From the NCBI RefSeq assembly GCF_003721245.1, contig NZ_RIZG01000002.1, positions 494,779 through 558,778 of the forward strand: a stretch of DNA of 64,000 nt, in the 5' to 3' direction. Numbering within the stretch: position 1 is the stretch's first letter; each line of letters starts with the position of its first letter. A program made the position numbers and the translations under genes. Source of the DNA: Marinomonas hwangdonensis. Its GTDB lineage: Bacteria > Pseudomonadota > Gammaproteobacteria > Pseudomonadales > Marinomonadaceae. The notes beneath the pieces are model-generated. The model did no database searches, had not been told where the DNA came from, and was given only the letters and a program-made list of their open reading frames with translations. This document shows positions 1 through 9,126 of the stretch, one piece after another.

Positions 1-181
1 AAGGCGGAATGGCAATGGCTGCTTCCGACAAAGAGATTTTAAACACCACCAAAAAAGGGATGAAAAAAAACGCCGCCAACCACAGCATAGGCACCAGTAT
101 CACGGCAATTCGGCCTAAAGGAATCTTCTTCAGCCAGGCGAGGCCATAAGCGCCTCTCGCGAGAGTCGTTTCTCCCATCAT
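1..181 (-). CDS. potH: Polyamine ABC transporter permease, PotH-like (partial, N-terminus only)
   Basis: The first 60 codons of a membrane permease run off the left edge. The protein starts MMGETTLARG; a Lys-rich cytoplasmic stretch is followed by a strongly hydrophobic segment at about residues 24-48, the usual first transmembrane helix of PotH/PotB permeases. The start overlaps the stop of the upstream ATPase gene in an ATGA arrangement, indicating translational coupling. Its position directly after potF and potG is the main reason for calling it the putrescine/spermidine importer subunit. The fold and EAA loop cannot be checked because the rest is missing. Confidence 0.75.
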   Translation of the reverse strand, partial: MMGETTLARGAYGLAWLKKIPLGRIAVILVPMLWLAAFFFIPFLVVFKISLSEAAIAIPP

Positions 182-1332
182 GATACCAACACCACACAAC
201 TGTCCGCGTCCCAAGAAAGATACACAGCATCTTCCCACGTCAAACGGCTGCCCATTTCACGGGACACATTAGGCTGGGTAATACGAAGGTATTTACCGGA
301 AGCAAGGCGTACTTTAAACACCGACTGGCTTCCCATGTAGGCTACATCACAAATCACCCCCGTCGCCCCGTTCACTTCTATGTCCATGGGTTCACGGCTA
401 ATGCGAATTTTTTCGGGACGAATTGCCACGCTCACTTCTTGATTGGGCGCGCAACTGATGCCGTGGTCCACTTGCAAATAGGCGTCTAAATCTGGACTTT
501 GAATCGACACACTGTCCCGTTCGTCTTCCACGACCACACCATCAAATAGGTTCACATTGCCGATGAATTCCGCCACGAAACGGCTCTTTGGGTATTCATA
601 CACTTCGTGAGGCTCAGCAGTTTGGATAATGTCGCCATTGTTCATGACACCAATTCGGGTTGCCAGAGTCATGGCTTCTTCTTGATCATGAGTCACCACC
701 ACAAAGGTAATGCCTAATTCTTCTTGAAGGCGCATTAATTCAAACTGGGTTTCTTCCCGAAGCTTTTTATCCAACGCGCCCAAAGGCTCATCCAATAACA
801 AAAGTTTTGGGCGCTTTACCAAGGAGCGAGCCAGAGCCACACGCTGGCGTTGTCCCCCAGACAGCATATGGGGCTTGCGTTTAGCCAGATGACCAAGCTT
901 TACCATGTCCAAAATATCGCTGACTCGGGCTTTGACTTCAGCGCTTTTTACACCCTCACGTTTTAAACCAAATGCCACATTGGCTTCGACCGATAAATGC
1001 GGAAACAAAGCATAAGACTGGAACATCATATTGACTGGGCGCTCCCAAGGCGGAATGCCCGTCATATCCACACCGTCAATTAAAATACGACCCGATGTCG
1101 GCTCTTCAAAGCCAGCCAACATGCGCAATAAAGTACTTTTCCCTGAACCAGAACCCCCCAATAAACAAAACAGTTCATTGCGATAAATGTCTAAGGACAC
1201 GGAGTTAACTGCCGTAAACTGACCAAACTGCTTGGTAATTTGATCAATTTGAACAAAAGGTTTTGCGTCTTGTTGACGCCATGACGGCACAGATTGCGTC
1301 TGTACAGTAGAAATATTGGGAAAAGCAGACAT
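178..1332 (-). CDS. potG: Polyamine ABC transporter ATP-binding protein
   Basis: This 384-residue ATPase energises putrescine/spermidine import. Walker A GGSGSGKST is at residues 59-67, the ABC signature LSGGQ at 157-161, Walker B LLLLDEP at about 177-183, and the switch His in VVTHDQEEA follows. The last 90 or so residues form the TOBE-type regulatory domain typical of PotA/PotG and other CUT1-like ATPases. An N-terminal extension of about 25 residues before the ABC domain is as in PotG. It lies 68 bases after potF, with a terminator-like hairpin between them, and overlaps the permease start by 4 bases. PotG rather than PotA is chosen because PotF and the Puu enzymes sit beside it. Confidence 0.88.
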   Translation of the reverse strand: MSAFPNISTVQTQSVPSWRQQDAKPFVQIDQITKQFGQFTAVNSVSLDIYRNELFCLLGGSGSGKSTLLRMLAGFEEPTSGRILIDGVDMTGIPPWERPVNMMFQSYALFPHLSVEANVAFGLKREGVKSAEVKARVSDILDMVKLGHLAKRKPHMLSGGQRQRVALARSLVKRPKLLLLDEPLGALDKKLREETQFELMRLQEELGITFVVVTHDQEEAMTLATRIGVMNNGDIIQTAEPHEVYEYPKSRFVAEFIGNVNLFDGVVVEDERDSVSIQSPDLDAYLQVDHGISCAPNQEVSVAIRPEKIRISREPMDIEVNGATGVICDVAYMGSQSVFKVRLASGKYLRITQPNVSREMGSRLTWEDAVYLSWDADSCVVLVS

Positions 1333-1361
1333 AACCTAAAGACCTATCTAAATGCTTGGCG

Positions 1362-1390
1362 AAAAAATGGCGGAGCCAGAAAGCCCCGCC
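1362..1390 (-). terminator. Terminator-like hairpin between potF and potG (likely attenuator)
   Basis: On the minus strand an 8-bp stem (GGCGGGGC / GCTCCGCC, one G-U pair) with a 6-base loop is followed by ATTTTTT. It lies inside the potF-potG gap, so partial termination here would give more binding protein than ATPase, a common arrangement in ABC importer operons. The hairpin is seen; the expression effect is inferred. Confidence 0.7.
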
Positions 1391-1400
1391 GGAATGTCGA

Positions 1401-2486
1401 TTAACGACCTGTTTTAATGTTGGTCCATGCACGCGTCAAAGAACGGTCAAAACGCGCGGTGTGAGCCACTTGCACGTACAATTTATCCTTCACTTCTTGC
1501 GTAGGATAAATGCCCTTGTTTGACAAAATCTCTGCGTCTAACAGGGGTTCAGCGGCTTTATTAGGCACAGCGTAGTACACATAGTTAGAAATAGAGGCGG
1601 CCACTTCAGGACGCAAAATATAATCAATAAACGCCAAAGCGGCTTGTGGGTGTGGCGCATCTGCCGGTACGGCCATTAAATCAAACCACACCAAGGTGCC
1701 TTCTTTCGGAATCGTATAATTGATCTCGATACCCTGACCGGCTTCTTCTGCTCGGCTTTGTGATTGCAAAATATCGCCGTTGTAGCCCACCGCCACACAA
1801 ATTTCGCCGTTCGCTAAATCCGAAATATAGGTACTGGAGTGGAAATATTTAATATAAGGACGCGCCTCGCTCATTAACTTAGCTGATGCGGCAAGCTCGT
1901 TTGCATCTTCGGAATTGGGATCAACACCACGATAATTATGCACAACAGACATAATTTCTGCCGGTGAATCCAACACAGCAATACCACAGTCTTGCAATTT
2001 AGCGGCAATGCTTGGGTTAAACAACACATCCCAAGAATCCAACTCTGGCGTACCCAAACGCTCTTCAATCATTTTGGTGTTATAACCAATGCCGACTGTT
2101 CCCCACGCATAAGGGATATTGTACTGATTACCCGCGTCGTGCTTTTCAATTTGCTTCAGTAAAGTCGCATCTAGGTTACCCACATTGCTCAACTGACTCT
2201 TGTCTATGCTCTGGTAAACACCGGCCTTTAATTGACGCTCAAAAAACGAGTTCGACGGCATCACCACGTCATAGCCAGAACCGCCAGCCATCAGCTTAGC
2301 TTCTAGCGCTTCATTGCTGTCATAGACGTCGTAATTGACCTTAATACCCGTTTCAGCCGTAAACTGTTCTAGGGTGCCCGGTGCCATATAATCAGACCAG
2401 TTGTATATATTCACTACTTGTTCAGCAGAAACCGTTGCAGAGCTAGCCGCGCATGCGAGCATTAAACCAAGTGTTTTCTTTTTCAT
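1401..2486 (-). CDS. potF: Periplasmic putrescine/polyamine-binding protein
   Basis: This 361-residue protein has a Sec signal peptide (MKKKTLGLMLACAASSATVSA, cleavage probably after VSA at about residue 21). The mature start EQVVNIYNWSDYM is characteristic of PotF/PotD binding proteins, as are the following segments about the unfolded bound ligand site (YDVVMPSN, YNIPYAWGTVGIGYN, VWFDLMAVPADAPH). It captures polyamine in the periplasm and delivers it to PotGHI. It lies between puuA and potG on the same strand, so uptake and catabolism are probably co-expressed. Specificity for putrescine over spermidine is inferred from the Puu neighbours. Confidence 0.9.
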   Translation of the reverse strand: MKKKTLGLMLACAASSATVSAEQVVNIYNWSDYMAPGTLEQFTAETGIKVNYDVYDSNEALEAKLMAGGSGYDVVMPSNSFFERQLKAGVYQSIDKSQLSNVGNLDATLLKQIEKHDAGNQYNIPYAWGTVGIGYNTKMIEERLGTPELDSWDVLFNPSIAAKLQDCGIAVLDSPAEIMSVVHNYRGVDPNSEDANELAASAKLMSEARPYIKYFHSSTYISDLANGEICVAVGYNGDILQSQSRAEEAGQGIEINYTIPKEGTLVWFDLMAVPADAPHPQAALAFIDYILRPEVAASISNYVYYAVPNKAAEPLLDAEILSNKGIYPTQEVKDKLYVQVAHTARFDRSLTRAWTNIKTGR

Positions 2487-2539
2487 TGAGGGATTCTCCC
2501 AATTAAGCTAATAAAATTGGCCTAAGCCATTACAACCCT

Positions 2540-3883
2540 TCATAAATAGGCTTCGTATTCCACATCAGAAATACGCCCATAAATTTTTTCCTGCTCCTGT
2601 TCCTTCACAGCAGTAAACACTCGGACAAAGGTTTCGCCTAGATACTCACGCATGAATGCGCTGTCTTTAAAGGCTTCCGTTGCCAATTCCCAACGATTAG
2701 GAAGGGCTTTGTAACGCTCTGAAAGCGAATACGCATCCCCTTCTATTGGTTCGGGTGGCAGCATTTTGGTCTCAATACCATGTAATGCTGCGCCCAATAT
2801 CGCCGCAAGTACAAGATACGGATTCGCGTCCGCTCCTGCCACTCGATGCTCAATACGGCGTGCTTCGCATTCACTGTCTGGAATGCGCACCGCCACCGTT
2901 CTATTTTCATACCCCCAACTGGCAAAAGTAGGAGCATGAGCGCCATTTTGAAAACGGCGATAGGAATTCATATGAGGCGCAAACACCATCATGGATTCAG
3001 GCATGTGATTTAACAAACCAGCAACCGCATAACGCATCATCAAAGCGCCATCTTCGTCACCACTGTCAAACACATTACGCCCAGTATCATCCAGCAAACT
3101 AAAATGCACATGCATACCGCTGCCGCTTTTTTTAGCATACGGTTTTGCCATAAAAGTCGCCCCTAAACCATTGCGACGTGCCACCCCTTTGATCAGGCGT
3201 TTAAAGAGAATCGCATGATCGGCGGATAATACTGCGTCATTGGTGTGTTGCATATTAATTTCGAACTGACCAGGCCCTAATTCAGAAACAATTGTATCTG
3301 CGGGGATACCTTGGGCTTCACAGGCCTGGCGCACCTCAGTAAAAAAACCCTCTAGACAATCCATTTCATCAATGGAGTAACAGTCAATTTCACTCAAACG
3401 GCGACCATTACCGTCACTGATAATGGGTTCTTCTGGTCGGCGCTTGAATTCCGACTCACCATCCAGCAGATAAAACTCCAACTCAGTGGCCACCACAGGC
3501 GTTAATCCCAAGGCCTTATAGCGCTCAACAATACGCACTAGCAATTGGCGTGGATCAGGATAAAATGGCGAGCCATCCATATTGTACATCATCGCCAAAA
3601 TCTGTCCGCGGGGTGACTCAGCCCAGGGCACAGAGGTAGGTTCGTCATACACAGGCAAACAAACACCATCAGTATCACCGGTTTCAAACACCAGGCCATT
3701 CCCCAAAACATCATCGCCCCAGTTGTCAAAACCAATCACCGATTGTGGCAACTTCACCCCTTGAGTCATCACACTTTCAAGCCCACTGGCGGGAATACGT
3801 TTGCCACGAAGATTGCCATTTAAATCAGCAATAAATAAATCAAACTCTTTATTGTCTTTATTCCCTTTATATATTTCCGACAT
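2540..3883 (-). CDS. puuA: Gamma-glutamylputrescine synthetase (glutamine synthetase family)
   Basis: This 447-residue GS-family ligase would join glutamate to putrescine using ATP, the first step of the Puu pathway. A GS beta-grasp N-terminus is followed by the catalytic domain with the conserved metal/ATP stretches ATELEFYLL, GPGQFEINMQH, KPYAKKSGSGMHVH and NRTVAVRIP. Length matches the family. True glutamine synthetases are hard to exclude by sequence alone, but puuB, puuC and polyamine transport genes directly adjoin it, which supports PuuA. It lies 81 bases after puuB and 53 before potF. Confidence 0.85.
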   Translation of the reverse strand: MSEIYKGNKDNKEFDLFIADLNGNLRGKRIPASGLESVMTQGVKLPQSVIGFDNWGDDVLGNGLVFETGDTDGVCLPVYDEPTSVPWAESPRGQILAMMYNMDGSPFYPDPRQLLVRIVERYKALGLTPVVATELEFYLLDGESEFKRRPEEPIISDGNGRRLSEIDCYSIDEMDCLEGFFTEVRQACEAQGIPADTIVSELGPGQFEINMQHTNDAVLSADHAILFKRLIKGVARRNGLGATFMAKPYAKKSGSGMHVHFSLLDDTGRNVFDSGDEDGALMMRYAVAGLLNHMPESMMVFAPHMNSYRRFQNGAHAPTFASWGYENRTVAVRIPDSECEARRIEHRVAGADANPYLVLAAILGAALHGIETKMLPPEPIEGDAYSLSERYKALPNRWELATEAFKDSAFMREYLGETFVRVFTAVKEQEQEKIYGRISDVEYEAYL

Positions 3884-3897
3884 ACAACATACTCTTC

Positions 3898-3932
3898 TAA
3901 AAATACGCTTTTAAAAATACGTTTAAAAAACG
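3898..3932. repeat. Short A-rich tandem repeat in the puuB-puuA gap
   Basis: Two close copies of TAAAAATACGYTT (starting 3898 and about 3912) are followed by a third degenerate copy (AAAAAACG). The unit is about 14 bases. It lies just upstream of the puuA start, possibly in its ribosome-loading region. No known element is recognised. Confidence 0.35.
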
Positions 3933-3964
3933 GGAGAATGCAAAAAACCAGTTGCTGAAAAATG

Positions 3965-5248
3965 TTAGATACCCAATTTGTCCCTCAGGCTGTAATACAT
4001 GGCCCCCATGGCGGTATAAGGCACGCGCAAAAAACGCCCACCAGGGAAAGGGTATTGCGGCATGCTGGCAAACACATCAAAGCGTGACGTATTTCCTTCT
4101 ATCGCGTCCGCCAAAATCTCCCCCATCAAATGCGAGTTCGTTACCCCATGACCAGAATATCCTTGGGCATAATAAAGATTGTCACCGATCTGGCCTACTT
4201 GTGGCATACGCATCATGGTCAACAAAAAATTCCCCGTCCACGCAAAATCTATCTTCACATCCTTGAGCATAGGATAAGTTTTGAGCATTTTACGACCAAT
4301 AATGGCCTCGATTTTTGCGGGTTCACGGGCACCATAAGTCGTACCGCCGCCATAAATCAAACGCCCATCGGCAGACAAACGGTAATAATCCAATAAATAA
4401 TTGCCATCTTCGACACAATGATCTGTCGGCAAGAGTTGTTTCTGCAATGCCTCAGAAAGCGGTTCCGTCGCGATCACCTGAGTGCCACAAGGCATGGCCT
4501 TCTTCTCCACATCAGGAAGCAAACCAAATACATAAGCGTTACCCGCCACCACAAGCGTATCGGCCACCACGCTTCCCTCAACGGTAATGGCTTTAATGGG
4601 CTTACCGTGTTCGATTCGAACCACCTTCGAATCTTCATAAATCACGCCACCTAACGACTCGAACGCTTTCGCTTGCCCCAACACCAAATTCAACGGCTGA
4701 ATATGACCACCGTGTTTATCCAACAGGCCTCCCACGTAACGCTCTGTACCTATGTGGTCTTGAATGCCGATTGCTGATAACAACGTCAGACCATCATGGC
4801 CATTCGCTTCCCACAGGGCTTTTTTGGCTTTTAGGGCATCAAATTGCTTGTCGTTGCAGGCCGCGAAGATATTGCCAGCCTTGAGGTCACAATCAATGCC
4901 GTATCGCTCAACACGCTGACGAATCAAAGCCTGCCCTGAAAACGCCATTGCGGCCATTTTTTGACCGATATCCTCACCATAATGCTGAGTAATGTAATCA
5001 ATATCACGGTTAAAGCTGTTAACAATTTGACCGCCATTGCGGCCAGACGCGCCAAAACCTATACGGCTACCTTCTAAAACAACCACCTTTTTGCCTCTTT
5101 CAGCGAGGCTCAACGCCGTGGAAATACCGGTAAATCCAGCACCGATCACACACACATCAAAGCGTTGCTCACCACTCAGTTTCGGGCGCAGCACTTTATC
5201 ATTGGCAGAATCAGCGTAATACGAGTTCACATGAGTAGGCGTGGACAT
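3965..5248 (-). CDS. puuB: Gamma-glutamylputrescine oxidoreductase (FAD-dependent)
   Basis: This 427-residue DAO/GlpO-family flavoprotein has the dinucleotide-binding motif VIGAGFTGISTALSLAERG at about residues 32-50 and the family motif FGASGRNGGQI soon after. It would oxidise gamma-glutamylputrescine to the aminoaldehyde, releasing ammonia and H2O2. The C-terminal region has YAQGYSGHGVTNSHLMG, typical of the FAD-binding closing segment of PuuB-like oxidases. It sits between puuC and puuA in one operon. Related oxidases of unknown amine specificity exist, so the substrate comes from context. Confidence 0.85.
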   Translation of the reverse strand: MSTPTHVNSYYADSANDKVLRPKLSGEQRFDVCVIGAGFTGISTALSLAERGKKVVVLEGSRIGFGASGRNGGQIVNSFNRDIDYITQHYGEDIGQKMAAMAFSGQALIRQRVERYGIDCDLKAGNIFAACNDKQFDALKAKKALWEANGHDGLTLLSAIGIQDHIGTERYVGGLLDKHGGHIQPLNLVLGQAKAFESLGGVIYEDSKVVRIEHGKPIKAITVEGSVVADTLVVAGNAYVFGLLPDVEKKAMPCGTQVIATEPLSEALQKQLLPTDHCVEDGNYLLDYYRLSADGRLIYGGGTTYGAREPAKIEAIIGRKMLKTYPMLKDVKIDFAWTGNFLLTMMRMPQVGQIGDNLYYAQGYSGHGVTNSHLMGEILADAIEGNTSRFDVFASMPQYPFPGGRFLRVPYTAMGAMYYSLRDKLGI

Positions 5249-5270
5249 AAGTGATGTACTCCTTTAAACA

Positions 5271-6758
5271 TCAAAGACGAATCCAGGTATTCTTAATCTC
5301 GGTGTATTTCTCTAACGCATGCCAGGATTTATCACGACCATTGCCGGAGGCTTTGACACCACCAAAAGGCACCGTCGTATCACCATCTCCCCAAGTGTTT
5401 ACCCATACCATGCCCGACTCTAACCGTCGGCTCACTCGATGCGCACGCGATAAATCGTTCGTCCAAAGAGCGGCACCCAGGCCGTATTTAGAATCGTTCG
5501 CTAATGCAATAGCTTCTTCCTCGGTTTCAAAACTCATCACAGCAAGGACTGGGCCAAAAATCTCTTCTTGCACAAAGCGCATCTGATGATTCGCTTCAGA
5601 GAAAATCGTCGGTGACATAAAGAAACCCTGACCTACTTGGTATTCAGGCACACCACCTAATTCCAACTTAGCCCCCTCATCAATGGCGCTTTGCACAAAG
5701 CCTGATACGGTTTCAAATTGATTTTTGTCCACCAAGGGCCCCATTTTGGTGCTCGGATTTAATGGATCGCCAGGCACATACTCGCGAGCCGCCTTCAACA
5801 GCTCAGTCATAAATGCGTCTTTTAAACTGTGGTGAACATACAAACGCGAGCAAGCAATACACACTTCGCCCTGATTGGTAAAAATGGCCGTGGCGGCGCC
5901 TTTCGCAGCGGCTTTAATGTCATTACAGTCATCAAACACCAAACAGGGGGATTTCCCTCCCGCCTCCAACCAAACACGCTTCATATTCGATTGACCCGCG
6001 TACTGCATTAACATACCAGCCACACGGCTAGAACCCGTAAACGCCAAAGTGCCCACCCCATGGTGCAAGGCAAGTGCTTTGCCTGCGGTATGCCCGAAAC
6101 CGGGTAACACATTAAACACCCCATCCGGTACACCCGCCTGCGTGGCTAACTGTGCAATTCTTAATGCACTTAATGGCGACTTCTCAGACGGCTTTAAAAT
6201 AATGCTATTGCCAGCCGCCAATGCGGGCGCGATTTTCCACATCACCATCATTAAAGGGTAGTTCCAGGGCGTAATAATCGCCACCACCCCCAACGGCTCA
6301 CGACTAATGAGCGCAAGATTTTGCGAGTTGGTTGGGGCAATTTCACCGTACAATTTATCAATGCACTCGGCAGACCAACGTAAACAGTCTAACGAATCCG
6401 GCACATCTATATTCACCATCTCACTGATGGATTTGCCCATGTCTAGGGTATCTATCAGCGCCAATTCATCCTGATGCTGTTCAAGCAAATCCGCCCATTT
6501 TTGCAATATTCGTTTGCGCTTTCCTGGTGCCATATCAGACCAGACACCGCTGCGAAAACTGGCCTCAGCTGCCGCCACCGCCAAATCGACATCCGCACTG
6601 TCACAACTGGACACCTGCGCCAACAGAGACTCATCAGTTGGATTAATACAATCAAACGTCTCACCACTTTGCGCCGCCACAAACGCCCCATTGATATAGG
6701 CTTTATCCAGTAACATCAGCTTGGCGCGTAATGATTGCCACTCTTGGTAAGTTTTCAT
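5271..6758 (-). CDS. puuC: Gamma-glutamyl-gamma-aminobutyraldehyde dehydrogenase (ALDH family)
   Basis: This 495-residue NAD(P)-dependent aldehyde dehydrogenase has the oxyanion/cofactor segment TPWNYPLMM at about 163-171, the general base in LEAGGKSP (E265), and the catalytic cysteine in GEVCIACSR (C300). It would oxidise gamma-glutamyl-gamma-aminobutyraldehyde to the gamma-glutamyl-GABA acid. The start at 6758 has a good ribosome site (AAGGGG about 8 bases upstream). It is the promoter-proximal gene of the puuCBA-potFGH unit. PuuD, which hydrolyses the final amide, is not in the window. Confidence 0.87.
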   Translation of the reverse strand: MKTYQEWQSLRAKLMLLDKAYINGAFVAAQSGETFDCINPTDESLLAQVSSCDSADVDLAVAAAEASFRSGVWSDMAPGKRKRILQKWADLLEQHQDELALIDTLDMGKSISEMVNIDVPDSLDCLRWSAECIDKLYGEIAPTNSQNLALISREPLGVVAIITPWNYPLMMVMWKIAPALAAGNSIILKPSEKSPLSALRIAQLATQAGVPDGVFNVLPGFGHTAGKALALHHGVGTLAFTGSSRVAGMLMQYAGQSNMKRVWLEAGGKSPCLVFDDCNDIKAAAKGAATAIFTNQGEVCIACSRLYVHHSLKDAFMTELLKAAREYVPGDPLNPSTKMGPLVDKNQFETVSGFVQSAIDEGAKLELGGVPEYQVGQGFFMSPTIFSEANHQMRFVQEEIFGPVLAVMSFETEEEAIALANDSKYGLGAALWTNDLSRAHRVSRRLESGMVWVNTWGDGDTTVPFGGVKASGNGRDKSWHALEKYTEIKNTWIRL

Positions 6759-7079
6759 TGGCTAATCCCCTTGGTAAAAATACGAGTTGAGTACAATAAG
6801 TTATCGCCCAATTTGAATCGATTAGCAACGTGGGAATACGGTTAAGATCGAATAAATCCGCACAATAAAAACACATTAGGTTGTCGTTTTAGAGTGACCT
6901 GTACTAATTTTAGAAGGACTTTTATGAAATATGGATTAGTGATTGCAATCAGGAATTCTCTTGGTATAGTCGCGCAAATAATGATCACCCCAGACCACTT
7001 TACCGTACTCAAACGGTTCGTATTTAAACAACGATTATCTGAATTAGGATAATAGTCGCACCACTCGAAAGGACAATAA
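6759..7079. other. Divergent intergenic region between puuC and the MFS gene
   Basis: This 321-base gap must hold the promoters of the puu-pot operon (minus) and the MFS gene (plus). On the minus strand TTGCTA and GATAAC are 17 bases apart (about 6793-6821), a weak sigma70-like candidate. No clear sigma54 site was seen. A 42-codon reading frame with a good ribosome site lies at 6924-7052 and is listed separately. Confidence 0.5.
6924..7052 (+). CDS. Candidate small protein or leader peptide (42 residues)
   Basis: An ATG preceded by AGAAGGACTTTT (AAGGA with about 5 bases spacing) opens a 42-codon frame ending in TAA-T-AG. The product begins MKYGLVIAIRNSLG, has a mildly hydrophobic first half and a basic second half (VLKRFVFKQRLSELG). 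It ends 27 bases before the MFS start in the same direction. It could be a leader peptide of the MFS gene, a small membrane protein, or a gene remnant. No family is recognised, and coding is supported only by the ribosome site and frame. Confidence 0.35.
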   Translation: MKYGLVIAIRNSLGIVAQIMITPDHFTVLKRFVFKQRLSELG

Positions 7080-8366
7080 ATGTTAAAGCAAACCCTGATT
7101 CCCGTTTGGAGTCTGCTGATTGGTATCGCCATCTTAACCATGGCCAGTGCCTTACAAAGCTCATTGATCGGTATTCGTGCCTCGATCGAAGAGTTTAATA
7201 CCACGGCAACGGGTCTGATCATGTCAGCCTACTATCTTGGCTTTATTCTCGGTTCACTTTTAGTACCAAACTGGGTCAAAAATGTGGGACACATTCGCGT
7301 GTTCGCGGCGGTGGCCTCTTTGGCTTCTGTCACGATTTTGCTGCAATCGGTTGTAGTGGATCCTTGGTTCTGGATGCTGATGAGGATGGGCACAGGTTTG
7401 TGTTATGCAGGCCTATTTATTGTCACAGAAAGCTGGCTTAACGACATTGCCACCAATAAAACCCGAGGACGCTTGTTCTCTATTTACATTATCGAAATAT
7501 GGGCCAGTCAAACCATCAGTCAGCTGTTGCTCAACCTAGCCTCGCCAAGCGGTTTTGGTTTATTTATTCTAACGTCGGTTCTGATTTCCTTGGCCGTTGT
7601 GCCACTTTTATTAGTCAGAACACCTTCACCGACCATTAACGTGCCTGAAAAACTCAATATTATGGGGCTCATTAAAACCGCGCCCTTGGGGGTAACAGGT
7701 GTCACCATTGCCGGTGCCACCTCAGGTGCGATTCTTGGCTTGGGCGCTCTTTACGCAAAAAGCATCGGCATGAACATTGCTGAGATCTCAATTTTTATCG
7801 GTGCCAGCTACGTGGGGGGCATGTTGTTACAATGGCCTATTGGTAAGCTCTCAGATCGTCAAGACCGTCGTGTTACCATTTTGTGGGTGGGCATAGTCGG
7901 CGCCATTGCCGCTTTTATTGTGCCACTAGGCGGAGGGCTAGACAGTCAAGTCTTGATGATGTTCGGTATGTTTGCGGTCGGAGCGTTTACCTTCCCCATG
8001 TACTCGCTGGCGTCGTCTCACATTAATGACCAGTTGCGCCCAGAACAAATTCTCTCGGCCAGTAGCGGCATGATATTACTCAACGGGGTGGGCGGTATGA
8101 TTGGGCCGTTAGCCGCCGCTGCCTTAATGGACTTCATCCGCATTGACGCCCTGTTCTGGTTTGTGGCGCTGTTAAACATCAGCGTTGCCATGGTCGCCTT
8201 GTATCGTATCAAGCATCAGCCAGCCATGATCATCGAAGAACAAGGGGATCAAATCCCAGTGGCATTGACCGTCTCGTCCGTTGCAACAGCAGAAATGCTC
8301 GCCGACGCTGACTCGTCTTCCACACCAGAAGATGAAAAGAGTCACGAAGTCGAAATCAAGCTTTAA
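7080..8366 (+). CDS. MFS transporter, YcaD-like
   Basis: This 428-residue major facilitator protein has about 12 hydrophobic segments. The start (MLKQTLIPVWSLLIGIAILTM) and the MFS loop between helices 4 and 5 (GLFIVTESWLNDIATNKTRGR) resemble the YcaD group, in which the ESWL motif before an R/K-rich loop is typical. The last 45 or so residues are a polar, acidic cytoplasmic tail. AAGGA lies 8 bases before the ATG. Substrate is unknown. It is divergent from the polyamine operon, so amine or amino-acid traffic is possible but unproved. Confidence 0.8.
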   Translation: MLKQTLIPVWSLLIGIAILTMASALQSSLIGIRASIEEFNTTATGLIMSAYYLGFILGSLLVPNWVKNVGHIRVFAAVASLASVTILLQSVVVDPWFWMLMRMGTGLCYAGLFIVTESWLNDIATNKTRGRLFSIYIIEIWASQTISQLLLNLASPSGFGLFILTSVLISLAVVPLLLVRTPSPTINVPEKLNIMGLIKTAPLGVTGVTIAGATSGAILGLGALYAKSIGMNIAEISIFIGASYVGGMLLQWPIGKLSDRQDRRVTILWVGIVGAIAAFIVPLGGGLDSQVLMMFGMFAVGAFTFPMYSLASSHINDQLRPEQILSASSGMILLNGVGGMIGPLAAAALMDFIRIDALFWFVALLNISVAMVALYRIKHQPAMIIEEQGDQIPVALTVSSVATAEMLADADSSSTPEDEKSHEVEIKL

Positions 8367-8389
8367 AACTGGATGACAAAACGCACTCT

Positions 8390-8428
8390 CGCCACACACT
8401 TTTCTATAAAGGCTGTGTGGCGATTTTT
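8390..8428 (+). terminator. Intrinsic terminator of the MFS gene
   Basis: A 9-bp stem (CGCCACACA 8390-8398 with TGTGTGGCG 8414-8422) is followed by ATTTTT. It overlaps the stop codon (TAG) of the convergent argO gene. Confidence 0.75.
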
Positions 8429-9009
8429 AAAGCAATCCCCCAAATCAATAAGGCATTCACACGATTAAACCAGCGCCAAAACATCGCACTCGCCAGCCAT
8501 TTGGCGCACAATTTACCAATAAGTGCCAAAGACAAAAACCACGCCACAGAAGCCACCACCCCGCCCAGTACAAACTCCCACTTCGCGTCTTGCCACTGAT
8601 TCGACAAACTGCCCATCAAAATCATGGTATCCAGATAAAAATGCGGATTTAACCAAGTCACCGCAAAACCCATCATAATCAGCGGCCACAAGGCCAATCG
8701 CTGACTGGATTTTTCCAAAATCAAATGCTCCTCTTGAAACGACGCACGCCATTTACCAAGCGCAAACCACACCAAGAAAGCCACCCCACCCCATCGAGAC
8801 AAGGTCAAAAGCCAATCATTGCTTTGCAAGATCAGCCCTAAACCAAACGCGCCTAAAGCAATCGACAAGGCATCGCTCAAAATAAACAACAGCGCAATCG
8901 GAAACGCATAATGCCGTTTCAATGCCTGTTCTAACAAAAAACTGTTCTGCGCCCCCACCGCGATAATCAAACCACCACCAGTGATAGCACCACTCATAAA
9001 CGCCAACAT
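8404..9009 (-). CDS. argO: LysE-family amino acid exporter, probably ArgO (arginine)
   Basis: This 201-residue inner-membrane exporter has the LysE/ArgO hallmark in its first helix (GAITGGGLIIAVGAQNSFLLEQALKR would be the canonical G-x-Q-N block; key residues GAQN at about 19-22). About six hydrophobic segments follow. The start chosen at 9009 is an ATG with GGGAG 6 bases upstream; an in-frame GTG at 9030 has no ribosome site. It is divergent from an ArgP-like LysR regulator, the standard argO/argP (lysE/lysG) arrangement, so it is probably induced by arginine or lysine through that regulator. Length matches the family (about 200-210). Confidence 0.83.
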   Translation of the reverse strand: MLAFMSGAITGGGLIIAVGAQNSFLLEQALKRHYAFPIALLFILSDALSIALGAFGLGLILQSNDWLLTLSRWGGVAFLVWFALGKWRASFQEEHLILEKSSQRLALWPLIMMGFAVTWLNPHFYLDTMILMGSLSNQWQDAKWEFVLGGVVASVAWFLSLALIGKLCAKWLASAMFWRWFNRVNALLIWGIALKIATQPL

Positions 9010-9126
9010 AACAGACTCCCAAACGCACACTTTTAAAGATCGCTTGATGTTACGTAACCGAGTCTATAAATTAAAATTAATTAAACTTAAACTGCATTAG
9101 AATTTATTATAAAGAGCACCCACATT

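Noticed and set aside
6842..7222. Minus-strand open frame of 126 codons upstream of the MFS gene
   Set aside because: It overlaps the start of a clear MFS gene, has no ribosome site and no recognisable domain; the plus-strand small frame has better support.
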